Part shown: in pieces, positions 9,336 through 16,893 of the stretch
How the letters are laid out: the number at the start of each line of letters is the position of its first letter
How positions within the stretch are numbered: position 1 is the stretch's first letter
Position numbers and translations under genes: made by a program
Assembly: GCA_024280945.1 (NCBI GenBank)
Contig: JAMXLO010000156.1
Coordinates: forward strand, 1-60,277
Length of the DNA: 60,277 nt
Direction of reading: 5' to 3'
Origin: Acetobacteraceae bacterium
GTDB lineage: Bacteria > Pseudomonadota > Alphaproteobacteria > Acetobacterales > Acetobacteraceae
Notes under the pieces: generated by a model
What the model was told of the DNA's origin: nothing
Seen by the model: only the letters and a program-made list of their open reading frames with translations
Databases searched by the model: none

Positions 9336-10313
9336 GTGAAGCTTATTTGGCATGCTCAGGGTTTACTGGAAAGAGATTGGTTGCTTGATTTGTTCGGCAA
9401 CCTTGTTGAAGAAGAGGTCGTTGACCATGCGTTGACCTGCTTCGACGATGACTCCATTCACGTAATGAGCAGCAATTTCCGCACGGCTTCCCTGGCCCAG
9501 TTCGACGCGTATTTTCGCGAGTGCCGCGCCAAGTGTCGCAATCTCACGCTCTTTCATGCCAGTGACGAGTATCTCCTGGGCGGTTGCGGGTTATATCGTC
9601 ATTTCGATCATGTTATTCGAACATATCATACTTACTTGGCTGCTCACGACGGTGTGCTAACCATTCCGCTTGGTTATCCCAATGGCACCCCTGTCGACAG
9701 AGCATCCCCCGTTGCCGGAGCTCGAAGATATGCCTGGTCGTTCATCGGTCAGTTCAAAGCATCGCGCATCGCGATGCGCAAAGCGTTCGACAGCTTCGAG
9801 CCCAAATTGCTGACGAATACAGATTCTCAACGCATCAGCAAATCAGAATTTGACCAGGTCCTGCAAGATACGACGTTTGCGCCCTGCCCGATGGGTAATG
9901 TGGTGCTCGAGACTTGGCGCCTCTATGAGAGTTTGGAACTTGGCTGCATTCCCTTGATAGAAAAACGACGCGCAATCGACTACTATACGAATCTCTTCGG
10001 GTCGCACCCCCTTCCAGCATTCTATAGTTGGAATGCCGCGCGTCGGTATGCCGAACTGCTGCTGGCTGATAGGTATGAATTGAACCGAGCCCAAGGCAGA
10101 ATTAGGGATTGGTGGATCGCTCACAAGGATCGGGTCCGTGCACAAGTGCGTAGGACCCTCAACGAGCCGTCGCAGAGCGGTGAACTGCGACAATTCTCTG
10201 ACTATCTACGCAACCGCTATACGGCCATCTATCAGCCGCTACGATTGGCCGAGCTTCTACGCCACCAAAGTATACCTAGCTTCCTACAACGTCTTCTGCG
10301 CCAGGGTCGCTGA
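9336..10313 (+). CDS. exostosin-family (GT47-like) glycosyltransferase
   Basis: A 325-residue protein without membrane segments. The diagnostic part is residues about 185-215, TFAPCPMGNVVLETWRLYE then SLELGCIPLI, which corresponds to the exostosin/RXYLT1-type nucleotide-sugar binding region (CP.G......R..EAL..G.IPV). Earlier SFIGQFKASRIAMRKAF also fits. I start at the GTG (MKLIWHAQG) because GTAGGGAG precedes it; an in-frame ATG-equivalent 27 bases upstream lacks a site. Codon use is clearly less GC-biased than its neighbours, and no other sugar genes are adjacent. This points to recent acquisition. The 293 bases before it hold nothing I recognise. Confidence 0.72.
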   Translation: MKLIWHAQGLLERDWLLDLFGNLVEEEVVDHALTCFDDDSIHVMSSNFRTASLAQFDAYFRECRAKCRNLTLFHASDEYLLGGCGLYRHFDHVIRTYHTYLAAHDGVLTIPLGYPNGTPVDRASPVAGARRYAWSFIGQFKASRIAMRKAFDSFEPKLLTNTDSQRISKSEFDQVLQDTTFAPCPMGNVVLETWRLYESLELGCIPLIEKRRAIDYYTNLFGSHPLPAFYSWNAARRYAELLLADRYELNRAQGRIRDWWIAHKDRVRAQVRRTLNEPSQSGELRQFSDYLRNRYTAIYQPLRLAELLRHQSIPSFLQRLLRQGR

Positions 10314-10410
10314 AACCAAGCGACACGGGAAGGCCATGCGAGCAGCGCGGCCGAAGGCGCCAGTCTCCGCGCCATGCTCGATGCATGGGTCGGGCACAAG
10401 AGCGTCGTGA

Positions 10411-13092
10411 CTAGGCCTCAATCCGCTGCAGCGCCGCCTCCAGGCGCGCGATGTCGGTCTGTATCGCGGCAAGGCGTTCGCGGTTCTCCTCCACCACCTC
10501 TTCCGGTGCGCGACGGACGAAATCGAGGTTGTCGAGCTTCTGCCCGATCTTGCGCGCCTCGCCGGCGGCCTTGTCACGCTCGCGTGTCAGCCGCGTGCGC
10601 TCAGTCCCGACGTCGATTGCATCCGCCAGCGGCAGCACCACGGTGGCCTCATCCACCATGAGTTGGGCGGAGCCTTTCGGCATCTCGCCGACCAGGGGCC
10701 TTACCTCCGATACGCGCGCCAGCCGACGGATCGCGTCTATCCATTGCAGGGCGAGCGCCAGTGTCTGTGGCGTCGCATCCCGCAAGAGGATCGGCGTCAG
10801 TGTCCCGGGCGGCACGTTCATCTCGGTCCGCACCGATCGCACTTCGGAGATCAACCGCACGACCCAGTCGAGCTCGGCACGGGCGGCCGGGGCATCGGCC
10901 ACATTCACCGGCTCCGGCCACGGTGCACGGATCAGGCTGAACGGTTCGCCATAGCCGAAGCGATCCCAAAGCTCCTCGGTGACGAACGGCATCACCGGAT
11001 GCAGCAGACGCAGGATGGTGCCGAGTACATGCGCCGCGGTCTGCCGTACCTCCGGTTCCGACAGTGCCGGCTTGGCGAATTCCACGAACCAGTCGCAGAA
11101 CGTGTCCCAGGTAAAGCGGTAACAGACGCCGGCATATTCATCCAGGCGATAGGCCTCTAGTGCTGCCGTCGCTTCTTCCGTCGCGCGGTTCGCTGCATCG
11201 AGGATCCAACGGGTCAACGGAAGGGACGCACGCGCCGGATCGAACGATGGGTCAACGCGGATGTCGTTCATTTCGCAGAACCGCGCCGCGTTCCACAGCT
11301 TGGTGACAAAGCGCCGATAGTTTTCGACACGGGCTGGACCGAGTTTCACGTCGCGGCCGAGGCCGGTCAGGGCGCAAATAGTAAAGCGCAGCGCGTCCGA
11401 ACCGTACTTGTCGATCAGCTCCAGCGGATCGATGCTGTTGCCCTTCGACTTGGACATCTTCTGCCCGCGTTCGTCGCGTACCAGCCCGTGGATGTAGACC
11501 GTGCGGAATGGCACGTCGCCCATGAAGTGGATGCCCTGCATCATCATGCGCGCGACCCAAAAGAAGATGATGTCGAACCCGGTCACCAGCACATCGCCCG
11601 GGTAGTAGCGCGCAAGTTCCTTGGTGCTTTCCGGCCAGCCCAGCGTCGAGAACGGCCACAGTGCTGAACTGAACCAGGTGTCCAGAACGTCCTCGTCGCG
11701 CGTGAGCGCAACCTGTGCCTTCTTGTAATGATCGCGTGCTGCAGACTTCGCTTCCGCTTCGCTCTCCGCGACGAATTCGCGGCCGTCGGGACCGTACCAG
11801 CACGGGATCTGATGCCCCCACCAGAGCTGGCGGGAAATGCACCAGGGTTGAATGTCACGCATCCAGGCGAAGAACGTATTTTCCCACTGCTTCGGCACGA
11901 ATACCGTCCGCCCGGCTTCCACCGCTTCGATCGCCGGCTGCGCCAGTACCTTGGCATTGCAGTACCACTGCGTCGTCAGCATCGGCTCCAGTGGAACCCC
12001 GCCACGGTCGCCGTGCGGCACTTGATGCGTGTTCGGCTCGACCTTCTCCAGCAGGCCAAGCCGCTCCAGTTCCGCCACGATCGCCTTGCGCGCCGCAGTG
12101 CGGTCCATTCCTTCCAGCGACCGCGTGAACGCCGGATCTGCCGCCCCATACACTGCCCGCAGCACATCTGCTATTTCCGCGAGAACGACATGTGCCTGGC
12201 GATCGAGGATAGATGGCATCGGCAAGTCGTGTCGCCTGCCAACCTCGAAGTCGTTGAAGTCATGCGCGGGGGTGATCTTGACCGCGCCGGTTCCCTTCTC
12301 AGGGTCCGAATAGTCATCCGCCACTATGGGCAGACGACGGCCGACCAGCGGTAGGATCGCGTGCCTGCCAATCAGATCTTGGTAGCGCGCATCCTCAGGG
12401 TGCACCGCCACCGCAGTGTCACCCAGCATCGTCTCCGGCCGCGTGGTCGCCACAGTAATGAAGCGGCCAGCTTGCCCCTCGATCGGATAGCGAACGTACC
12501 AGAGCGAGCCCTTCACCTCGACGCTCTCAACCTCCAGGTCAGAGATCGCCGTCTGCAGCTTCGGGTCCCAGTTCACCAGCCGCTTGTCGCGATAGATCAG
12601 CCCTTCGCGATACAGCGTGACAAACACCTTGCGCACCGCGTCCGACAGGCCATCGTCCATGGTGAAACGCTCGCGCTGCCAGTCGAGCGAAGCTCCCAGC
12701 CGCCGCAGCTGCTGCGTGATCGTGCCCCCGGACTCCGCCTTCCATTGCCAGACGCGTTCGACGAATTTCTCCCGCCCAAGCTCGCGCCGATCGATGCCCT
12801 GCTCAGCGAGCAACCGCTCCACCACCATCTGAGTGGCGATCCCAGCGTGGTCGGTCCCGGGTTGCCACAGCACGTCCCTGCCCTGCATGCGTCGCCAGCG
12901 GATCAACGTGTCCTGTACGGTGAACGTCAGTGCGTGGCCGGTGTGCAGGCTGCCCGTGACGTTGGGTGGTGGAATCATGATCGTATAGGGCTTCGCGTTC
13001 GAATTGGCATCGCTGGCGAACGCCCCTGCCCGCTCCCAGCCCTCGTACAGGCGTGGTTCGATCTCGGAAGGTTTGTAGGTCTTATCCAGCAT
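10411..13092 (-). CDS. valS: valyl-tRNA synthetase
   Basis: An 893-residue class I aminoacyl-tRNA synthetase that charges tRNA-Val. The HIGH-type motif is HTGH at residues 50-53 within PPPNVTGSLHTGH, and KMSKSKGN is intact in the second half. The long CP1 editing insert (HAILPLVGRRLPIV, DFEVGRRHDLP) is present, and the C-terminus ends in the coiled-coil tRNA-binding arm (TRLTRERDKAAGEARKIGQ and following). I start at MLDKTYKP, preceded by AGGAG six bases away, instead of an in-frame ATG 45 bases upstream. It is the last gene of the methyltransferase-tolC-popZ-valS run. Its ribosome site lies inside a hairpin (13099-13129). Confidence 0.98.
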   Translation of the reverse strand: MLDKTYKPSEIEPRLYEGWERAGAFASDANSNAKPYTIMIPPPNVTGSLHTGHALTFTVQDTLIRWRRMQGRDVLWQPGTDHAGIATQMVVERLLAEQGIDRRELGREKFVERVWQWKAESGGTITQQLRRLGASLDWQRERFTMDDGLSDAVRKVFVTLYREGLIYRDKRLVNWDPKLQTAISDLEVESVEVKGSLWYVRYPIEGQAGRFITVATTRPETMLGDTAVAVHPEDARYQDLIGRHAILPLVGRRLPIVADDYSDPEKGTGAVKITPAHDFNDFEVGRRHDLPMPSILDRQAHVVLAEIADVLRAVYGAADPAFTRSLEGMDRTAARKAIVAELERLGLLEKVEPNTHQVPHGDRGGVPLEPMLTTQWYCNAKVLAQPAIEAVEAGRTVFVPKQWENTFFAWMRDIQPWCISRQLWWGHQIPCWYGPDGREFVAESEAEAKSAARDHYKKAQVALTRDEDVLDTWFSSALWPFSTLGWPESTKELARYYPGDVLVTGFDIIFFWVARMMMQGIHFMGDVPFRTVYIHGLVRDERGQKMSKSKGNSIDPLELIDKYGSDALRFTICALTGLGRDVKLGPARVENYRRFVTKLWNAARFCEMNDIRVDPSFDPARASLPLTRWILDAANRATEEATAALEAYRLDEYAGVCYRFTWDTFCDWFVEFAKPALSEPEVRQTAAHVLGTILRLLHPVMPFVTEELWDRFGYGEPFSLIRAPWPEPVNVADAPAARAELDWVVRLISEVRSVRTEMNVPPGTLTPILLRDATPQTLALALQWIDAIRRLARVSEVRPLVGEMPKGSAQLMVDEATVVLPLADAIDVGTERTRLTRERDKAAGEARKIGQKLDNLDFVRRAPEEVVEENRERLAAIQTDIARLEAALQRIEA

Positions 13093-13098
13093 CTTGCT

Positions 13099-13129
13099 CT
13101 CCTGCGGCCTCACGCGGACGCCGCAGGAG
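13099..13129 (-). promoter_or_regulatory. hairpin containing the valS ribosome-binding site
   Basis: On the minus strand CTCCTGCGGC (13120-13129 complement) pairs perfectly with GCCGCAGGAG, ten base pairs, around an 11-base loop. The last five bases of the 3' arm, AGGAG, are the valS Shine-Dalgarno, six bases before the ATG at 13092. A folded mRNA would hide this site. There is no run of T after the hairpin on the minus strand, so it does not look like a terminator. Translational control of valS is an inference. Confidence 0.55.
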
Positions 13130-13149
13130 GCCGACAATGGGATATAAGG

Positions 13150-13656
13150 TTAGGGTACGACGCGGCCTACGACGCGCTCGATCTCGGCTCGCACAAGGCG
13201 CTCGACCAGCGACGGCAGGTTGGCATCGAGCCAGGACTTCAGCAGCGGGCGCAGTTCCTCGCGCACGATGTCCTCGACGGTCGGCCCCCCGGTGCGTACC
13301 TGGGCGGTCCGGTCCGTCAAGGTGCGCACCAGGCTGCTGACTGAAACCGCGGCGGCAGCGGCGGCTTCCGGGGCCACGAGCCCGGATACCGGCGCCTCAG
13401 GCTGCGCGGGACCAGGCGCGGGCTCAGGCGGTAACGGTTCCGCCTCGTGCGCCGGGTCCGACACCATCATGCTGGGATCCAGTACCAGCACATCATTGTC
13501 TGCCCCCTCCCCCTGTGGGTGCTCCTGTGCCGATCGCGAATCTGCCGTCGCAGGCGCCTCGTCCTCGCTCAGAATACGCCGGATCGAGGCAAGTATGTCC
13601 TCCATCGAGGGATCGCTGCCGGGTGGTGACCCTGGGGGTGTCTGTGCGCCACTCAT
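13150..13656 (-). CDS. popZ: DUF2497/PopZ-like polar organising protein
   Basis: A 168-residue protein with the three-part PopZ layout. An N-terminal helix MEDILASIRRILSEDEA (residues about 18-34) binds partners in Caulobacter PopZ. An acidic, Pro-rich disordered linker follows. The C-terminal helices LRPLLKSWLDANLPSLVERL and VRAEIERVVGR drive self-assembly. In known alphaproteobacteria PopZ forms a pole-localised condensate that tethers the chromosome origin. Its place between tolC (6 bp away) and valS is the conserved alphaproteobacterial arrangement and supports the call. Confidence 0.88.
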   Translation of the reverse strand: MSGAQTPPGSPPGSDPSMEDILASIRRILSEDEAPATADSRSAQEHPQGEGADNDVLVLDPSMMVSDPAHEAEPLPPEPAPGPAQPEAPVSGLVAPEAAAAAAVSVSSLVRTLTDRTAQVRTGGPTVEDIVREELRPLLKSWLDANLPSLVERLVRAEIERVVGRVVP

Positions 13657-13662
13657 CGTTTC

Positions 13663-15177
13663 TCACCGGCCCGGCTGGTCTTTAGCATAATCGCCCAGCC
13701 CGGCCCACTTGTCCTTCACCGCGTTGTAATACGCCGTATCATCGTACAATGGCACCGGCAGATGAAGGTCGCGAGCGGTCAGCCGTCCGACGGCCGCTGC
13801 CACCGCGTACGACGCCGTCACGACCTGGGCCAGATTCTGCACCAACGTCGTGCGCGAATTGAGCAGGGCCTGCTGTGCGTTCAGCACGTCGAGCGTCGTG
13901 CGGCTGCCTACAATCGCCTCGCGCTCGACACCTTCCAGGGCGACCTCGTTGGCACGGATCGCCTCGCGCGTGCTGTCAGCGGAGGCCTTCGCGGCCACAA
14001 GCGTCTCCCACGCCTGTACAGCATTCTGCACAGCCGTGCGGCGCGCATCGTCGACCTGTTGCGTCGTCTGCTGAGCGGTCTGACGCGCCTGACGCACGGC
14101 AGAGTATTCGGAGCCACCCTGATAGATGGGCACCGAAAGCTGCAGCACACCCTGATATCCGTTCGAATACGTGCTGCGACCAGCCGCGTTGGTGGATTGG
14201 AAGATCTGGCCCTGAAAGCTCACCTGCGGCATCAGCTGCGAGAATGCGACATCGACCGCATCCTTGGCCGCCGCATCATTGAATAAGGCGGCAACCACCG
14301 CCGGGTTGTTGTTGGCGGCAACCCCGATAGCCTGCTGCTCGGTCTTTAGCGGCAGTGCTAGCGGCTGCGGCTCAACAAGGTCCGCCGGAGGATAGAAGCC
14401 GACCACCTGCTGAAAGGTACCGCGCGCCGTCGCGAGTTGACCCTCGGCAGTCTCTCGCTGTGCGGTGGCCCCGGCCAGCGCCGCCTCGGCCTGGGCGACG
14501 TCGGTTCGGGTGATCTCACCTACCCGGAAGCGATCATTCGTGGCCTGAAGCTGTTTGGCCAGTACCTGCTCGTTATTGATATTCAATGCCAGCAATTGCT
14601 GGGCCTGGATCACGCCGACATAGGCATTGACCACGTTGGTGAAGCTGTTCTGCTCCACGGCGATGAGATTCGCGCGCCCCGCCATCACCTGGTTCTTGGC
14701 GCGGTTCAGGCTCGCCTGGGTTCTACCACCGGTATACAGCGGCTGGGTCAACGTCGCCTGCGCGGTACCGATCTGCCGGTCCGTCTGCGACTTAAGCCAT
14801 CCCCCCGAACTATTCGACAAAAGGCGGCTGATGCCGTCGCCGTAACCCAGGGTGCCGGCCATCACCACGGTTGGCCGCCAGCCGGAAAGCGCCTGAGGGA
14901 CATTTTCGTCCGTCGACCGCAACCTCGCTCGCTCTGCGAGCAGCGCCGGCTGGCTGGCGTATGTCGCCGCCAGTGCTTCAGCCAGCGTACGCGGAGTCTT
15001 CGGCTGGGCCGGCATTGTCGCGGCCATCGTCTGGGTGATGTTCAGCTGGCTGGGAGGCCGGCTCTCCTGCTTGACGCGCGCGGGCTTGTGGGGTGGTTTC
15101 TGCGTCGGCGTCTCGCCGAATGCGGGCATTGCTGCGATCGCACCGAGGCTGAGCAGCCAGCCTAGCTTTGCAACCAT
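13663..15177 (-). CDS. tolC: TolC-family outer-membrane efflux protein
   Basis: A 504-residue outer-membrane channel protein. A Sec-type signal peptide covers roughly residues 1-21. Two tandem halves follow with long amphipathic helices: TLTQPLYTGGRTQASLNRAK in the first half and LQLSVPIYQGGSEYSAVRQA in the second, both the typical strand-helix junction of OEP repeats. An extra Pro/Lys-rich stretch and about 50 residues precede the first repeat. It would be the exit duct for type I secretion and RND pumps. AAGGAGCGGGC precedes the ATG. It follows the methyltransferase gene by about 57 bp, which is the usual order in alphaproteobacteria. Confidence 0.93.
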   Translation of the reverse strand: MVAKLGWLLSLGAIAAMPAFGETPTQKPPHKPARVKQESRPPSQLNITQTMAATMPAQPKTPRTLAEALAATYASQPALLAERARLRSTDENVPQALSGWRPTVVMAGTLGYGDGISRLLSNSSGGWLKSQTDRQIGTAQATLTQPLYTGGRTQASLNRAKNQVMAGRANLIAVEQNSFTNVVNAYVGVIQAQQLLALNINNEQVLAKQLQATNDRFRVGEITRTDVAQAEAALAGATAQRETAEGQLATARGTFQQVVGFYPPADLVEPQPLALPLKTEQQAIGVAANNNPAVVAALFNDAAAKDAVDVAFSQLMPQVSFQGQIFQSTNAAGRSTYSNGYQGVLQLSVPIYQGGSEYSAVRQARQTAQQTTQQVDDARRTAVQNAVQAWETLVAAKASADSTREAIRANEVALEGVEREAIVGSRTTLDVLNAQQALLNSRTTLVQNLAQVVTASYAVAAAVGRLTARDLHLPVPLYDDTAYYNAVKDKWAGLGDYAKDQPGR

Positions 15178-15234
15178 GCCCGCTCCTTTTCCCCCGTATC
15201 TGCCGAACTCCGCCGGCAGTTTACCCCAGTTCCT

Positions 15235-15903
15235 TCAGAACACGAAACCAGGAGATTGCGTGAAACAAGGTATCGGTGGCGTCGCACAGTCGAACATCGG
15301 TTGGGTACGCAGACCAGCCGGCGTCGCCTCAGCCAATACTGCCTGACCCAGTCTTGCGCTGCCGGCGCAGACGGTGACGAGCCGCCCGCTCTGCTGGTGC
15401 AGTTGCTCGCCGATCGTCCGCGGGATCTCCTGCACAGCACCCTCAATCAGGATCACGTCATACGGCGCGGCGGGCGACCAACCGGTGGTCATGGCGCCAC
15501 CGACCAGGCTGACCGACGGCGCCAACTCGGCAAGCACACGATGGGCGATCGCCAGCAAAGAGGCATCGTCCTCCAGTGCGGTTACGCGCGCGCCGCAGGC
15601 TGCCAGCAGTGCAGCGCCGTATCCAGTGCCCGCGGCCACGACCAAGGCCCGTTCACCGGCCGTTGCGGCGGTGAGCTGCACCAGCCGTGCGATCACCATG
15701 GGCTCGATCAGATAGCGGCCACCACCCAGCGGCACGTCCTCGTCGAGATAAGCCATCGCAGCGCGTTGCGGGGGCAGAAAGCGCTCGCGCGGGATCCGAC
15801 GCATGGCGGCGATGATGCGTGGATCCGTGACCTTGTTGGGGCGGACCTGGCTGTCCACCATGCGGTTGCGCGCTTCCGCGAAATCCTGAACAGGGTGGTC
15901 CAT
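15235..15903 (-). CDS. protein-L-isoaspartate O-methyltransferase family protein
   Basis: A 222-residue SAM-dependent methyltransferase of the Pcm family. It has the family start ARNRMVDSQVRPNKVTDPRI and RIPRERFLPPQ. The SAM loop is degenerate, VVAAGTGYGAALLA, where canonical Pcm has E.GTGSGY. This subgroup always lies beside tolC in alphaproteobacteria and may not repair isoaspartate. The Pcm name therefore describes the fold, not a proven reaction. It is the first gene of the four-gene minus-strand run; its ribosome site is weak. Confidence 0.88.
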   Translation of the reverse strand: MDHPVQDFAEARNRMVDSQVRPNKVTDPRIIAAMRRIPRERFLPPQRAAMAYLDEDVPLGGGRYLIEPMVIARLVQLTAATAGERALVVAAGTGYGAALLAACGARVTALEDDASLLAIAHRVLAELAPSVSLVGGAMTTGWSPAAPYDVILIEGAVQEIPRTIGEQLHQQSGRLVTVCAGSARLGQAVLAEATPAGLRTQPMFDCATPPIPCFTQSPGFVF

Positions 15904-16016
15904 GGGCGGGAAGTCTCATCCGAGCGGTGAACGACCGCGGTTATAGGGGTCACGGCGGCGTCATGCCAACTGGCGCCGGCGGCGTTGGCCGGGTCGATTT
16001 GTCGCTCTGCAACAAA

Positions 16017-16060
16017 CGCCCCGCCACTGAGGACGGGGCGGACGCTTTCCCTAAACTTGG
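16017..16060 (+). repeat. degenerate second copy of the mmgR/suhB small-RNA core
   Basis: GACGCTTTCCCTAAACTTGG at 16041-16060 closely matches GACGTTTCC then TCCCTAAACTTGG at 16208-16229 in the intact RNA, differing by one added and three missing bases. It is likewise preceded by a GC hairpin (CGCCCCG...CGGGGCG, 16017-16040). It lacks a terminator and the deletion removes part of the anti-Shine-Dalgarno stretch. It is probably a decayed duplicate. Confidence 0.45.
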
Positions 16061-16106
16061 CTGGTTGCGGCAGTGCTACCCGTCGGTAAGACGGTTGTCC
16101 AGGTCG

Positions 16107-16161
16107 ATTTTGTGCTGCAGTGCAAAATGACGCTTGACACCTGTCTCGGCATCGCTACGTT
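16107..16161 (+). promoter_or_regulatory. promoter and dyad operator of the small RNA
   Basis: A -35 box TTGACA (16134-16139) and a -10-like TACGTT (16156-16161) are separated by 16 bases, predicting a start near 16168. Immediately upstream is a 22-base dyad, ATTTTG-TG-CTGCAG-TG-CAAAAT (16107-16128), symmetric except for the TG pairs. Its TGC/GCA-rich centre resembles operators of PhaR/AniA, the polyhydroxybutyrate-responsive repressor. That link is by eye. Confidence 0.55.
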
Positions 16162-16167
16162 GTGCAC

Positions 16168-16256
16168 CGCAGCAATGCGGTCCTCGACCGCACTGTCTGC
16201 TTTCTTGGACGTTTCCTCCCTAAACTTGGCGGCGCCTTTGGCGCCGCCTTTTCTTT
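16168..16256 (+). ncRNA. mmgR: mmgR/suhB (alpha-r8) family small RNA
   Basis: A free-standing RNA gene of about 90 nt. A first hairpin (GCGGTC-CTC-GACCGC, about 16177-16193) is followed by TTTCTTGGACG, the unpaired TTTCCTCCCT and AAACTTGG, then a strong terminator hairpin. This order and the ten-base TTTCCTCCCT between two hairpins are the signature of the alphaproteobacterial alpha-r8/mmgR family (Rfam suhB). In Sinorhizobium meliloti MmgR limits polyhydroxybutyrate granule formation and acts with Hfq. The CCUCC stretch can pair with ribosome sites. No ORF lies between promoter and terminator. The family call rests on remembered consensus, not a search. Confidence 0.82.
16228..16256 (+). terminator. 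rho-independent terminator of the small RNA
   Basis: GGCGGCGCC (16228-16236), loop TTT, GGCGCCGCC (16240-16248), then TTTTCTTT. The nine-base-pair perfect stem and following T tract are a textbook intrinsic terminator. Confidence 0.92.
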
Positions 16257-16288
16257 GCCGGCGACGGGCGACAGGCACCATTGCACTG

Positions 16289-16798
16289 CTAACAGTCCCG
16301 CGGCACCTCCGGCAGTCGCAGGATGATCGGTTCGTAGCCGAGTGCCCGTACGAACCGCGTCAGATCAACCGAGCGTAGCGTGGTCGAAGCCGCATTGTGC
16401 AACGGGTGGAAATTCAGCCATTCGCTTTCGAGCATCTCCCCGTCAAGCACCACGGTGGCGCGCCGCTGCGTGTCGTTGATCAGCCCAAACGGTGTCACCG
16501 ACCCGGGTGTCAGCGCCAAAACCTCCTGCAGCACGTCCGGTCGGGCGAAAGAAAACCGGGGTGCGCCCAGCGCCTTCTCAAGGCGCCCGAGGTCAGTGCG
16601 CTTATCTGCTGGCAGCACCACCAGCCAGATGCCGCCCTTCCGGTCCTTGATGAACAGGTTCTTGCAGTGGAGGCCGGGAATCTTGTCATGCCAAGGCCTG
16701 CCCTCCTCCACAGTGAAGAAGGGAGGGTGTTCAACCGTGCTGTGCTCAATGGCCAGCCGGTCGAACAACGCGAGGAGGTCGGCGGGGGTGGCTGCCAT
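16289..16798 (-). CDS. prolyl-tRNA editing protein, ProX/YbaK family
   Basis: A 169-residue free-standing editing domain that hydrolyses mischarged aminoacyl-tRNA, in known members Ala-tRNA-Pro. The family start ATPADLLALFDRLAIEHSTVEHPP is followed by FTVEEG, the conserved KNLFIKDRKGG with the functional Lys, LVVLPADKRTDLGRLEKALG, and GSVTPFGLINDTQ. I start at 16798 because the family begins there. An in-frame ATG 15 bases upstream is possible; neither has a strong ribosome site. It is divergent from the amidase gene across 95 bp. Confidence 0.92.
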   Translation of the reverse strand: MAATPADLLALFDRLAIEHSTVEHPPFFTVEEGRPWHDKIPGLHCKNLFIKDRKGGIWLVVLPADKRTDLGRLEKALGAPRFSFARPDVLQEVLALTPGSVTPFGLINDTQRRATVVLDGEMLESEWLNFHPLHNAASTTLRSVDLTRFVRALGYEPIILRLPEVPRDC

Positions 16799-16893
16799 GA
16801 TCCATGAAGCCATTGTCTGCTGGCGCTCGGATGTGCGGGAATACTGTGCCTGGATCAACCCTGACCCCGCTGCTCCTTGAAGGGATGCGTGCC

